Shown in pieces: positions 17,759-26,703 of a stretch of 64,000 nucleotides of DNA. The stretch is from Nitrosophilus kaiyonis (lineage in GTDB: Bacteria > Campylobacterota > Campylobacteria > Campylobacterales > Nitratiruptoraceae): positions 471,293-535,292 of the forward strand of contig NZ_AP025696.1 in the NCBI RefSeq assembly GCF_027943725.1. Reading direction: 5' to 3'. How positions within the stretch are numbered: position 1 is the stretch's first letter; every line of letters starts with the position of its first letter. Made by a program: the position numbers and the translations under genes. Below the pieces are notes generated by a model. That model was not told the DNA's origin. It did no database searches and saw only the letters and a program-made list of their open reading frames with translations.

Positions 17759-19273
17759 TTAAACAACTACAACAACTCCTCCTCTTCTTGGATCACCTGC
17801 ACCATCGCCATAATTAGTAACTGCTTGAACGCCTCCAAAAAAGAGATTTTTCTCTTGGAAAAGATGAACTTTATAAAGTTTTTTTGCCTTTTCTATAATA
17901 TCTGTGTCAAAACCAGGCTCCATAAAAACTTCTTGATTTTCTAGATGAATCCTTGGAAGCTCTACAGCTTCTTTAACACTTTTTTTATAGCAAAGAATAT
18001 TGATGATTGTTTGTAAAATAGCACTTCTAATTCTATTACTTCCTGCACTTCCTAAAATCAAGAAAGGATTTTTATCTTTGTAGATTGCAGTTGGACTCAT
18101 CATGGAAGGAAGCCTCACATAAGCTGGCCAAGAGAAAAAACCGTGAGGATTGAGATCCTCTTCTCCAAGCATATTATTGAGCATAATGCCACATTTTGGG
18201 ATAATGTGTCCGCTACCTTCGCCATTTGTCGTTGTAACAGATGCAAAATTTCCCTCTTTGTCTATGACACTAATATGAGTTGTATTTCCCCATAGATTGA
18301 TTCTGCTTTTAAATCCTTCATTATAGCCTTGCATAATATTTTTATCTTTTAAAATATTTTCTAAACCAACTTCGTGTAAAAAAGAATCTACCTGCTCTTT
18401 TCTAAAATCGGCACTTATTCTTTGAGCCTCTATGATATTTCGTAAATGAGACATAGATCCAAATGTATCAAAAGATGCATTTTTAAGAAGTGAAAGCGCA
18501 AAAGCTATCAAGATACCACCACTTGAAGGGGGAGGATTGAGATAAATTGTGCTATTACAAAAATTAATTCTGATAGGATCTCTTTCAAAAGTTTTATATC
18601 GCTGTAGATCTTCTTTTCTAATAAATCCATCACTTTTAAGCATAAGTTCTTCTATACTTTGAGCTATCTCTCCATTATAAAAAAGCCCTTCTCCTTCATG
18701 TGCGAAACTTTCCAAAAATTTGGCATAATCTTCGTTTTTATAAGGAGTTTTATCATCAATAAGATTTCCATTAGGAGCATATATTTTTTGCGACTCTGAA
18801 GTGGCTATAAATATAGGTTCTAAAAGTTTTACAAACCCAGCTTGCATGGTTGAGAGTTTAATACCCTCTTTTGCATATTTCACTGCTGGTTCAATAATAC
18901 GCTGCATCGGCATAGTTGCAAATTTAGAGTGAATTGTACTTATTCCTTTAATTACTCCAGGAATGGCAATAGAGCCTGCACCTATATGAAACTCCTGCAC
19001 AGCTGTTTTAAAATCTACATATATAGGATAAAATTGAGGATGATTGATCCGCTTAGGAGGAACATCTACAAAAAAATCATACAGTTTTGGCTCTTGATCT
19101 TTTTTTCCACAGAGCATAAAGCCTCCACCACCAAGGCTTGTCAATGCAGGCTCAGCTAAAGGAGCTGCAAACATAGCTGCCAATGCAGCATCAAAAGCGT
19201 TACCACCCTCTTGTAAGATAATTTTTGCAGCTTCTGCACTATTTTGATCTCCAGCTGCTACAACTCCTCTCAT
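17759..19273 (-). CDS. Gamma-glutamyltransferase family protein without signal peptide
   Basis: An Ntn-hydrolase of the GGT family, 504 residues. Self-cleavage would occur before Thr331 in GNTTHISVIDKEGN, splitting large and small subunits; the LNPPPSSGG and GSAGSNRIRSA regions are present. Classical GGT is periplasmic, but here the N-terminus begins directly with the fold (MRGVVAAGDQNSAEAA) and no signal peptide is seen, so it should be cytoplasmic. It overlaps the upstream ligase gene by 4 bases (ATGA). Substrate unknown; it may act on the ligase product. Confidence 0.83.
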   Translation of the reverse strand: MRGVVAAGDQNSAEAAKIILQEGGNAFDAALAAMFAAPLAEPALTSLGGGGFMLCGKKDQEPKLYDFFVDVPPKRINHPQFYPIYVDFKTAVQEFHIGAGSIAIPGVIKGISTIHSKFATMPMQRIIEPAVKYAKEGIKLSTMQAGFVKLLEPIFIATSESQKIYAPNGNLIDDKTPYKNEDYAKFLESFAHEGEGLFYNGEIAQSIEELMLKSDGFIRKEDLQRYKTFERDPIRINFCNSTIYLNPPPSSGGILIAFALSLLKNASFDTFGSMSHLRNIIEAQRISADFRKEQVDSFLHEVGLENILKDKNIMQGYNEGFKSRINLWGNTTHISVIDKEGNFASVTTTNGEGSGHIIPKCGIMLNNMLGEEDLNPHGFFSWPAYVRLPSMMSPTAIYKDKNPFLILGSAGSNRIRSAILQTIINILCYKKSVKEAVELPRIHLENQEVFMEPGFDTDIIEKAKKLYKVHLFQEKNLFFGGVQAVTNYGDGAGDPRRGGVVVVV

Positions 19274-20364
19274 GTTAATATTCCTCTTTGTTCCACTCTT
19301 TTTAAATCCTTTGTTTTTTTATAGATGTCAATAAGTTCCTGTGCAATATTTTTTTTATGCATAAGAGCTATCAAAGAAGAGAGTTTCTCTTTTTCGCCTA
19401 GTTCATCAAAAACTCTCTCTTTTTCCATGCGATAAAGAGTTTCAAGACCAAACTCTTGGATAGATAATGAACGCTCATTTTGAATATAAATACCACTTAG
19501 TCCATGGCGCGCAGCATCCCATTTATTTTGCTTATGAATTTGATGGTGAAGTTTTTCCAAAGGAGCACTCTGAGCATAAAGACAAAGTGCTCTAAAAAGT
19601 GATATAAGTAGTTCAATCCTTTCAAAATCTGGCAATGCATCACATACTCGAAGCTCTACAGTACCAAAATCTGGATGTATCCGAACATCCCACCATACAT
19701 CTTTGATAGATTTGACCATATTTGCATTTTCTAAAATAACAAAAAGATTCACATACTCTTTGAATGAATCAAAATATTCTGGAATACCAGCTCTTGGAAG
19801 CATCTCAAAAATTTTTGTGCGAAAAGAGAGAAGCCCTGTATTTTCACCGTTATAAAAAGGTGAGCTTGCACTCAAAGCTAAAAAGAGAGGAAGATAGTTG
19901 ATACTAAAATTAAAAGCTCTCAATGCACTTGAGAGATCAGGCATACCTACATGAATATGAAATCCACATATGAGAAATTTTCTCAAAACATATTGAAGTT
20001 CATGTAAAAAGGATATATATCTAGGGTCCTTTGTTATCTCATCACGAAGGCGCTCTTCAAAGGCGTGGGTTCCAAGAGCTGTAATGCATGCTCCGCTCTC
20101 TTTTGCCTTTTTATCAACAATGTGCGCCAACTCTTGTAATTTTTGAACAGCCTCTTTAGAATTTGAACATACAGGAGTGACAAGCTCCACCATGCTCTCA
20201 AGCAGCTCTTTATGAATAAAAGGGCGCAAATCCATCGAGAGAGAATTCAAAATTTTTGGAGCCAATGGCACAACTTCAAGACTCTTTTTATCTACAAGTC
20301 TTACTTCTAATTCTGCTCCAACACTATAAGCCCTAGTTGACGGCTTAAAATTTGTATCAATCAT
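19270..20364 (-). CDS. GCS2-type carboxylate-amine ligase (YbdK/EgtA-like)
   Basis: 364 residues of the glutamate-cysteine-ligase family 2. Diagnostic: SVGAELEVRLVD near residue 17 (metal-binding Glu), FLICGFHIHVGMPD near 135, FRTKIFEMLPRAGIPEYF, and DVRIHPDFGTVELRVCDA near 225. Family members join an amino acid to the gamma-carboxyl of glutamate. ATG 20364 is used; TTG 20370 is also in frame. It sits upstream of, and overlaps, the GGT gene, suggesting paired making and breaking or transfer of a gamma-glutamyl compound. Confidence 0.78.
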   Translation of the reverse strand: MIDTNFKPSTRAYSVGAELEVRLVDKKSLEVVPLAPKILNSLSMDLRPFIHKELLESMVELVTPVCSNSKEAVQKLQELAHIVDKKAKESGACITALGTHAFEERLRDEITKDPRYISFLHELQYVLRKFLICGFHIHVGMPDLSSALRAFNFSINYLPLFLALSASSPFYNGENTGLLSFRTKIFEMLPRAGIPEYFDSFKEYVNLFVILENANMVKSIKDVWWDVRIHPDFGTVELRVCDALPDFERIELLISLFRALCLYAQSAPLEKLHHQIHKQNKWDAARHGLSGIYIQNERSLSIQEFGLETLYRMEKERVFDELGEKEKLSSLIALMHKKNIAQELIDIYKKTKDLKRVEQRGILT

Positions 20365-20381
20365 TACCAAATCTTTATAGA

Positions 20382-20825
20382 TTATTGCAACTCATTTTCA
20401 TTGAAGTTTTTATAGATTTTTTTTAAAATCGCAAAGTGCTTAGAGGTAAAAAAAGTATTATCGCCTACACTTTTTTTAAAATTTGTAAAGCTCTTTTTTG
20501 CCTCTTTTGGCTTTTTTAAAAGAAGCTGAGCTTCTGCCATATACTCATAAGCATAATTTTCTCCCATTTCTACTGCCTTTTTGGCAGCTTCAAGCGCTTT
20601 AGTTGGTTCTTTTGATAAAAGATAATACCATGCAGCTTTTCCATAAACTTTTGTACTGTTTAAATAATCTGCATAAAATTTACACTCATTTACTTTTGAG
20701 GTATCTCCTTTTTTTGCAACATAATAGTTACATTTCATCTGAGCTTTATTGAGATTGCATTTTGTGCAAACTTTATCTGATGCAAATATAAATAGTGGTA
20801 AAATAAATAAAAGCAGTTTTTTCAT
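20382..20825 (-). CDS. Small periplasmic TPR-like protein
   Basis: 147 residues with a signal peptide (residues 1-16, cleavage near IFASD) and a Cys-rich start (VCTKCN, MKC, NECK; five Cys in about 35 residues), then two TPR/Sel1-like helical repeats (AAWYYLLSKEPTKALEAAKKA; YEYMAEAQLLLKKPKEAKK). It lies 17 bp upstream of the ligase-GGT pair on the same strand and may share its transcript. Function unknown; probably a scaffold protein with disulfides in the periplasm. Confidence 0.6.
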   Translation of the reverse strand: MKKLLLFILPLFIFASDKVCTKCNLNKAQMKCNYYVAKKGDTSKVNECKFYADYLNSTKVYGKAAWYYLLSKEPTKALEAAKKAVEMGENYAYEYMAEAQLLLKKPKEAKKSFTNFKKSVGDNTFFTSKHFAILKKIYKNFNENELQ

Positions 20826-20847
20826 TATTTTCTCCTAAAGGAATAGA

Positions 20848-21129
20848 ATGGTTAAACATATTGTATTTATGAAATTCCCTGATTTTAGTTTAGCAAAAAT
20901 AGCTAAAGAGAAACTTTTAAGTATGAAAGGAAATATTGAATTTTTAAAAGATATAGAGGTTGGTATTGATTTTTCAAGAAGTGATAGAAGTTACGATTTG
21001 GCTTTAGTTACTATATTTGAAACAAAAGAGGATTTAGAAAAATATAGAGTCCATCCATACCATCAAGAAATAGTAAAATGGCTTAAAGCAAATGATACAA
21101 AAACAAAGGTTGTTGATTATGAAATCTAA
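20848..21129 (+). CDS. Dabb (stress-responsive A/B barrel) domain protein
   Basis: 93 residues forming one Dabb domain: HIVFMKFPD at the start, [22 protein letters not shown] in the middle, and [14 protein letters not shown] near the end. These ferredoxin-like dimeric barrels are widespread and mostly of unknown role. It is divergent from the TPR protein and overlaps moaC by 11 bases. Confidence 0.85.
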   Translation: MVKHIVFMKFPDFSLAKIAKEKLLSMKGNIEFLKDIEVGIDFSRSDRSYDLALVTIFETKEDLEKYRVHPYHQEIVKWLKANDTKTKVVDYEI

Positions 21130-21604
21130 CTTGACACATTTAGATGAAAAAAATAAACCCAAAATGGTAGATGTTGGAATAAAAGATGAAACTGAGAGGG
21201 TTGCAGTAGCAAGCGGAATTATAAAAATGAGCAAAGAGGCGTATGAAGCCATTATAAATCAAACTACAAAAAAAGGAGCCGTACTTCATACAGCAGTAGT
21301 TGCAGCTATTATGGGAACAAAAAAAACTCCGGATCTAATTCCTATGTGCCATCCCTTGCTTTTGACATCTATAAATTGTGATATTGAAGAGTTACCAGAT
21401 CTTCCAGGATTTAAACTCTATGTTACATGCAAATTAAAAGGAAGAACTGGTGTTGAAATGGAGGCATTAACAGGTGTTAGTATAGGGCTTTTGACAATTT
21501 ATGATATGGTTAAAGCTATTGATAAAGGCATGATTATAGAAAATATTCAGTTAGAGAAAAAAAGTGGAGGCAAAAGCGGAGATTTTATCCGAAAAAATAT
21601 ATAA
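21119..21604 (+). CDS. moaC: Cyclic pyranopterin monophosphate synthase
   Basis: MoaC makes cyclic pyranopterin monophosphate, the first stable intermediate of molybdenum cofactor synthesis. Family motifs are complete: [18 protein letters not shown] (residues 16-33), [31 protein letters not shown] and KSGGKSGDF. The ATG at 21119 fits the family N-terminus better than an earlier in-frame start at 21092. 161 residues. mobA lies about 3.4 kb away but not in the same operon. Confidence 0.95.
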   Translation: MKSNLTHLDEKNKPKMVDVGIKDETERVAVASGIIKMSKEAYEAIINQTTKKGAVLHTAVVAAIMGTKKTPDLIPMCHPLLLTSINCDIEELPDLPGFKLYVTCKLKGRTGVEMEALTGVSIGLLTIYDMVKAIDKGMIIENIQLEKKSGGKSGDFIRKNI

Positions 21605-21616
21605 AAAGGATGAAAA

Positions 21617-22687
21617 ATGAAAAAGATTATTTATTGGATAAGCATATTTTTAATTCTTCCAAATCTTTTGCTTTCACAAGAGTTGATAACTTCATCAAAA
21701 AAATACAAATTTGAATCAGGTGACAAAATCATATTTTTTACTGATTTTAAAAAATGCCCTGTTGGTGAGACTCCAGAAGAGTTTGACGATATAAAGGGAA
21801 TGATAGAGTGTGTAAGATATAAAGATCATATTTGGATTGGTGGAAGTAATAGTAATTCTTTTAGTTTAACAAAAAAAATAGATATTGGAAAAGATGATTT
21901 TTCAATAGAATTTACTTTATTACCATATAAATATAGAGATGTTGAGATAGGATTTGAACTATTTACAGAAGATCCATTAAAACCTGGAGTAAAAGCTTTT
22001 AAAACGTTAAAGTTAGATGCAGATCCAATGAATTGCAATATAAAATTAATAGGTCTTGGAGTTATAAAAGAATCACTTAGAAAATGTCCAAAAAAAGCAT
22101 TTAATTTTGCAATACAAGCAAGAAGATCCCAATTACGTATTTTTCTCAATGGAAAACGCATTGGTTTTGCTCCTTTAAAATTAGATAAACCAATAATTGC
22201 TATCAAATGGTACAGATGGGGATTGGCTCCAAAACCATTTGATATACTTCTTAGTAATATAAAAGTTGCAAAATATACAAAAAAGGAAAAAAAACCAACA
22301 CCTGAAAAATTGGGAATTGAAGTTAAAAAGATAAAAGAGGGTTTAAAACTAACTATCCCTGAAAAGGTTCTATTTGATTTTAATAAATTTATATTAAAGT
22401 CTAAGGCAAAAGAGGCATTAGATATTATTGGAGATATAATTCATCAAAATAGTGTAAAACAGATTGTTGTAACAGGATATACTGATAATATTGGAAGCGA
22501 TCAATATAATCTTAAACTGTCTCTTCAGCGTGCTCAATCAGTTGCAGACTATCTTATCTATTGTAAAAATATTGATCCAAATCTTTTCAAAATCATAGGA
22601 AAAGGCAAAAATAATCCAATTGCAAGCAATGATACCCCAGAAGGAAGAGCTAAAAATAGAAGAGTGGAAATAAAACTGATAAAATGA
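21617..22687 (+). CDS. OmpA-domain protein with LamG-like N-terminal region
   Basis: 356 residues: signal peptide (1-20, ends LLLSQE), a beta-rich region of about 200 residues resembling concanavalin-like/LamG folds (FSIEFTLLPYKYRDVEIGFEL; RRSQLRIFLNGKRIGF), a Lys/Pro linker, and a C-terminal OmpA peptidoglycan-binding domain (TGYTDNIGSDQYNLKLS; SLQRAQSVADYL; GRAKNRRVEIKL). Probably cell-envelope anchored. It overlaps the following lipoprotein gene by 4 bases, a two-gene operon. Confidence 0.8.
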   Translation: MKKIIYWISIFLILPNLLLSQELITSSKKYKFESGDKIIFFTDFKKCPVGETPEEFDDIKGMIECVRYKDHIWIGGSNSNSFSLTKKIDIGKDDFSIEFTLLPYKYRDVEIGFELFTEDPLKPGVKAFKTLKLDADPMNCNIKLIGLGVIKESLRKCPKKAFNFAIQARRSQLRIFLNGKRIGFAPLKLDKPIIAIKWYRWGLAPKPFDILLSNIKVAKYTKKEKKPTPEKLGIEVKKIKEGLKLTIPEKVLFDFNKFILKSKAKEALDIIGDIIHQNSVKQIVVTGYTDNIGSDQYNLKLSLQRAQSVADYLIYCKNIDPNLFKIIGKGKNNPIASNDTPEGRAKNRRVEIKLIK

Positions 22688-23625
22688 AAAAGATAACAAT
22701 ATTAATTTTTTTAACAACATTTCTTTTAAGCTGTCCTCCTTTAATGGATAGGATTGATATATATTTTAATAAACCTGGAATAACTACTATTAAAGAGCAA
22801 AAAGATAATTTAAAAGAGATTGCTAACAATATAGGATTTAAAAACATAGATTTTTTATATGAAAATATTCCACAACTTCATATAATGCTTTATTCTAAAA
22901 AATATGTAAATAAAATCTATACAAGTATCGACCTTAGTCCATGGTTTAAAAATAAAAAGTGTATAAAAAGCTGGGAAACTTTTCATGAGTGTATGAATAA
23001 AAAAGAAAATTATGAAGATGAAATTTTATATAGAAAGCTTGACCAGCAATTTGTCTCTAAAATAATCTGTCAAAAAGGTTGTGATGATATAAATTTTGTA
23101 AAATGGCATCTTAAATGGATTTCTCCTAGTAATATCGCACTTGAAACCGATATTGACGCAAAAGGAGATTTTAAAAATATCCAAGAGGCTAAAAAAACTC
23201 TTGCAAAAATTAATGAACTTTTGAAAAAAGTTGTTTATGGTGCAAAATTTCCAGAAAATTATGATGAAATAAAAAATAAAAATGAAACATACTTTGAAAA
23301 TAGTATAACTATAATTGATAAAAATATTTCTAAAAAGATAAAAAATCTTTTAAATTATCTCATAAAACAAAAAATTATAAAGGGATTACAAAAAAATGAT
23401 CTAAAAGAGATTGCCAACCTTTCAAAAGGTGGAAAGATGATTTTTTATCTATCTAAAGAGTGTGATCCCAAAAATATCGCTCCACTTTGTTTTTCAAAAC
23501 TCCAATTTCCAAATAAAAAATCTATCTGCGAGAAAAAAACCAAAACAGGTTGGCACTCAATATCTAATGGAAACAAAATAGATTTTGATAGTAAAAAATG
23601 CCCAAAAATTGAATTTCTTAAATAA
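22684..23625 (+). CDS. Hypothetical lipoprotein
   Basis: 313 residues with a lipobox (LLSC, Cys17) and no family I recognise. The mature part is Lys-rich with several Cys residues (KKCIKSWETFHEC; ICQKGCDD; CDPKNIAPLCFS; KKCPK), suggesting disulfides. ATGA overlap with the OmpA-domain gene suggests the two proteins act together at the outer membrane or periplasm. Confidence 0.6.
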   Translation: MKKITILIFLTTFLLSCPPLMDRIDIYFNKPGITTIKEQKDNLKEIANNIGFKNIDFLYENIPQLHIMLYSKKYVNKIYTSIDLSPWFKNKKCIKSWETFHECMNKKENYEDEILYRKLDQQFVSKIICQKGCDDINFVKWHLKWISPSNIALETDIDAKGDFKNIQEAKKTLAKINELLKKVVYGAKFPENYDEIKNKNETYFENSITIIDKNISKKIKNLLNYLIKQKIIKGLQKNDLKEIANLSKGGKMIFYLSKECDPKNIAPLCFSKLQFPNKKSICEKKTKTGWHSISNGNKIDFDSKKCPKIEFLK

Positions 23626-23627
23626 AG

Positions 23628-23894
23628 CTATAAAACCATTTTAATATCAACATGGGCTTTTAATTTTTTAAATATAATTTCTCTCTCTTCTTCAGAGTGA
23701 ACCAATATATCTGCATTAAAACTTTGGTATTTTCCTCTTTTGCTCTGCTTTGAAAAAGTTATGGTACATGGTCTATTTGTTACACTTTGTATTGCTTCTC
23801 TTGTTTTTCTTGCATTTTCTCCAATAACTTTATATCTCCATACTGTTGGATACTCTATTTGAACTTTTTGTTCAAAATCTTTTAACTCTTTCAT
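23628..23894 (-). CDS. DUF493/YbeD-like protein (HP0495 type)
   Basis: 88 residues of the YbeD/DUF493 ferredoxin-like fold: EYPTVWRYKVIGENARKTREAI, PCTITFSKQSKRGKYQSFNADILV and a final EREIIFKKLKAHVDIKMVL. The closest remembered relative is Helicobacter HP0495. Proposed regulatory or amino-acid-binding roles are unproven. It is convergent with the lipoprotein gene and 2 bp from it. Confidence 0.78.
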   Translation of the reverse strand: MKELKDFEQKVQIEYPTVWRYKVIGENARKTREAIQSVTNRPCTITFSKQSKRGKYQSFNADILVHSEEEREIIFKKLKAHVDIKMVL

Positions 23895-23969
23895 TTATCT
23901 CCTTATTATATTTATTTTCATTATAACATATTACTCTTAAAAGCTTAAGTCTTGTTAAGGTTATTAAGA

Positions 23970-24126
23970 TATAATGCGCTCATGCCTTTGATAGGCGCTA
24001 AAGTTTACGATTCGATCCCCTTATCACCTCTATAAAACTTCTCGCAAAATTTTTGCTTTAGATGTGACTTTTGATTGAATCGACATTAATTGCACATCGA
24101 AGGTAAATTTTTTATAAAGAGAGAAA
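23970..24126 (+). promoter_or_regulatory. Promoter and structured 5' leader of the DEAD-box helicase
   Basis: TATAAT at 23970-23975 would give a ~145-nt leader. It can fold: GCCT/AGGC (loop TTGAT) near 23984-23996; an outer stem CGATTCGAT (24008-24016) with ATTGAATCG (24074-24082), 9 bp including one G-U; inside it TCAC/GTGA (24024-24027 with 24064-24067) and GCAAA/TTTGC (24044-24048 with 24052-24056). Leader-based autoregulation, as in cold-shock helicases, is inferred. Confidence 0.5.
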
Positions 24127-25524
24127 ATGACTTTTCAAGATTTTAATCTTAAACCCCAAATCCAAAAAGCTATAGATTTAGCTGGATTTAAAGAGCCAAG
24201 CCCAATACAAAAAGAGGCAATTCCAGTAATTTTATCTGGCAAAGATATGGTAGGCCAGGCTCATACAGGAACTGGGAAAACTGCAGCATTTGCACTTCCA
24301 GTTTTAAATATGCTTGAATTAAATGGCGAAGTTGAAGCTTTGGTTATTGTTCCAACAAGAGAGCTTGCAACTCAAGTAAGTGATGAAATTTTTAGACTTG
24401 GAAAATATTTAGGTATAAAAACAGCTACCGTTTATGGTGGAAGTTCATACTCAAGGCAACTTCATCATATAGAAAATGCTTCTGTAGTTATTGCAACTCC
24501 AGGAAGGCTTCTTGATCTATTAAAAAGCGGGAAAATAGAGTTAAATCCAAGCTTTGTTGTTTTAGATGAAGCAGATGAAATGCTTGATATGGGCTTTTTA
24601 GATGATATAAAGGCGATTTTTGAATTTTTACCATCAAATAGACAGACACTTTTATTCAGTGCAACTATGCCAAATGAGATAAAAGAGTTAGCATCAAAAA
24701 TTTTATACAATCCAGAATTTATCTCTATAACAAAAAAAGAGGTTACAAATGTAAATATTAAACAGTTTTATTATGTTGTTGATGAAAAAGAGAGAGATGA
24801 AGCACTTATTAGACTTCTAGATTTTAAAAATCCAAAAAAAGCCATTATATTTTGTAGAATGAAAGTTGAAGTTGATAGATTAAATGAGTTTTTAAATTCC
24901 CAAGGATTTAATTCATTAGCGCTTCATGGAGATATAGCACAAAGACAAAGAGAAGAGGTTATTAAAAATTTTAAAAGAGGAAATGGTGAAATTTTAATAG
25001 CTACAGATGTTGCTGCAAGAGGACTTGATATCAGTGATGTTACTCATGTTTTTAACTATCATATTCCTTTTGACCCACAAAGTTATGTTCACAGAATAGG
25101 AAGAACAGGAAGAGCAGGACGCGAAGGAATAGCAGTTAGTATAGTTACTCCTCATGAATTTAAACAGTTGCTAAAAATTCAAAAAGAGGTAGGAAGTGCT
25201 CTAATTAATAAAGAGATTCCAACTTCAAGCGAATTAAAAATGAAAAAACAAAAAACTACACTTGAGACTATACTTTCTCAAGAAATAAGTAAAGAGGCAA
25301 TTGAACTTTTAAATCTACTTGAGGGCGAAATTGATCTTTCAACTGCAGCATTAAAATTAGCCTCTATGGTTATAAAAAATGAAAAAGTAAGCCCAAAAGA
25401 GAAAATTGGAAAAAGCAAAAAAGAGATTGAAAAACTTATTTCTCAATTTGAAAATGAAGCTAAAAGACCAAAAAGAAGAGGCTCTTTTAATAGAGGACGA
25501 AGAAGAAGTACAAGAAGACATTAA
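24127..25524 (+). CDS. DEAD-box RNA helicase (DeaD/CsdA-like)
   Basis: 465 residues with all helicase motifs: Q motif near 10-30, AHTGTGKT (45-52), PTRELA, TPGR, DEAD, SAT, then ARGLDI and HRIGRTGR, and a basic Arg/Gly/Ser-rich tail (RRGSFNRGRRRSTRRH) for RNA binding. Such helicases remodel RNA in ribosome assembly and mRNA decay, often induced by cold. It is monocistronic, with a long structured leader. Confidence 0.93.
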   Translation: MTFQDFNLKPQIQKAIDLAGFKEPSPIQKEAIPVILSGKDMVGQAHTGTGKTAAFALPVLNMLELNGEVEALVIVPTRELATQVSDEIFRLGKYLGIKTATVYGGSSYSRQLHHIENASVVIATPGRLLDLLKSGKIELNPSFVVLDEADEMLDMGFLDDIKAIFEFLPSNRQTLLFSATMPNEIKELASKILYNPEFISITKKEVTNVNIKQFYYVVDEKERDEALIRLLDFKNPKKAIIFCRMKVEVDRLNEFLNSQGFNSLALHGDIAQRQREEVIKNFKRGNGEILIATDVAARGLDISDVTHVFNYHIPFDPQSYVHRIGRTGRAGREGIAVSIVTPHEFKQLLKIQKEVGSALINKEIPTSSELKMKKQKTTLETILSQEISKEAIELLNLLEGEIDLSTAALKLASMVIKNEKVSPKEKIGKSKKEIEKLISQFENEAKRPKRRGSFNRGRRRSTRRH

Positions 25525-25680
25525 ATATTAGTAATTGGTTATTGGTATATTAGTATATTAGATTAGAAATATAATTTTTACCAATAACTAATAACCAATA
25601 TACCAATTACTCATCTCTAACTCCTTTACTGCTTCAAAGCTTCACTACCTAATATCTTACCATTTATGTTCCATTCCACT
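25525..25680. repeat. Inverted heptamer-type repeats after the helicase
   Basis: The left half reads GTAATTGGTTATTGGTATATTAG and the right half is built of the complements TACCAATAACTAATAACC; GTAATTGG (25531-25538) pairs with CCAATTAC (25603-25610). Beyond 25610 are CTTTACTGCTTCAAAGCTTCAC-like modules. It may double as the terminator of the helicase gene. Confidence 0.55.
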
Positions 25681-25710
25681 ATCATCTATTTTCTTTCAAA
25701 TAGGTTTTGA

Positions 25711-25716
25711 TATAAT
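25711..25716 (+). promoter_or_regulatory. -10 box for the DUF6781-like/BON operon
   Basis: TATAAT 25-30 bases before the ATG at 25741, giving a short leader with AGAAGG as ribosome binding site. Confidence 0.5.
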
Positions 25717-25740
25717 ATTTAAAACTAAGAAGGCTTGGCA

Positions 25741-26703
25741 ATGCAAGAACTTATCAAAAAGGCTATCACAAAAGAGGATTTAGAAAAAGCAGTTTCTACA
25801 ATTATTGAAGATATCAAATCTGAAAAAGAGAAAAAAATTGAAGAGTTAATATCTGAAATTGATAAAATAAACAGAGAAATAGAACATGAAAAAGAGGATC
25901 TTAAAAATAGACTTAATGATGCTTTCAAACTACTTGAAAATTTAGCACAAGAACTTGAAGATGAAAAAAGATATGAACTTATAAAAATAATAGAAAAAAA
26001 TAAACTAAAAAGTTTAGAGTTTTTAGGAATTTTAAAAGAAACAACAGAAGCTGCCTTTATTACAGCTATAGAAAAAAATGAAGATTTAGAAGAAACTATA
26101 AAAGAGATAACAAAAAATCTCACTTTTGAAACTATTGATACAAAAGTAGACAAAGAGCATATTGAAGATGTGGCTAAAACTATCTTACAAGTTGCCTCTG
26201 AAATTGCAAGTGTTTCTATTAATTATAGTGATGAAATTTTAAGAGGAACAATATTTGGAGTAAAAGAAGGTATATCAAAATCGATTGAAAAATTTAAAGA
26301 ATCTATAGAATTTACTCCAATAGAAGCAAGAGAGCTTGTTTTTGAAAATTATGACAAAATTGTAAAAGATCTCGAAAATATAGATCAAATCTATATATCT
26401 TGCATCAAAGATATAGCATATAAAAGTGATGCTGGAATAAAAGAGAAAATATTAGAAATATCAAAAGAGCTTGAAAGTGTAATATATAGGCTAAAACATG
26501 AAGCACAAAATGCTATAAATATATTTAAAATAAAATTTTCAGATTTTACAAATGAGGCAAAATCAACAACATCTATATTTAAAGAGAAAGCCGAAGATGC
26601 GAAAAAACTTGGTCTTAGAGTTTTTGAGATGGCAAAAGCTGCTATCAATGGAGCTATAAAAGGTGCAAAAGAAGCAATAAATAAGGAAAAAAATGAAAAA
26701 TAG
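25741..26703 (+). CDS. Long helical protein, DUF6781-like
   Basis: A 320-residue, almost wholly alpha-helical, Lys/Glu-rich protein without signal peptide or membrane segment. The C-terminal ~40 residues (RVFEMAKAAINGAIKGAKEAI) resemble the end of the protein at 58809 (IRIAKGAYEGAIQGAKKAL), so the two are paralogues by tail. I associate this tail with DUF6781, of unknown function. ATG 25741 has AAGG seven bases upstream, better than TTG 25735. It overlaps the BON gene by 11 bases. Amphipathic helices suggest a membrane- or granule-surface role (inference). Confidence 0.6.
   Translation: MQELIKKAITKEDLEKAVSTIIEDIKSEKEKKIEELISEIDKINREIEHEKEDLKNRLNDAFKLLENLAQELEDEKRYELIKIIEKNKLKSLEFLGILKETTEAAFITAIEKNEDLEETIKEITKNLTFETIDTKVDKEHIEDVAKTILQVASEIASVSINYSDEILRGTIFGVKEGISKSIEKFKESIEFTPIEARELVFENYDKIVKDLENIDQIYISCIKDIAYKSDAGIKEKILEISKELESVIYRLKHEAQNAINIFKIKFSDFTNEAKSTTSIFKEKAEDAKKLGLRVFEMAKAAINGAIKGAKEAINKEKNEK

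Noticed and set aside
24001..24082. Possible tRNA, because of a GATTCGATCCCC word like a T-arm
   Set aside because: No acceptor, anticodon or D arm could be placed; the word pairs instead with ATTGAATCG downstream as a leader stem.
25725..26153. 142-residue minus-strand ORF, Ser/Phe rich
   Set aside because: Composition is the expected shadow of the Lys/Glu-rich helical protein on plus.
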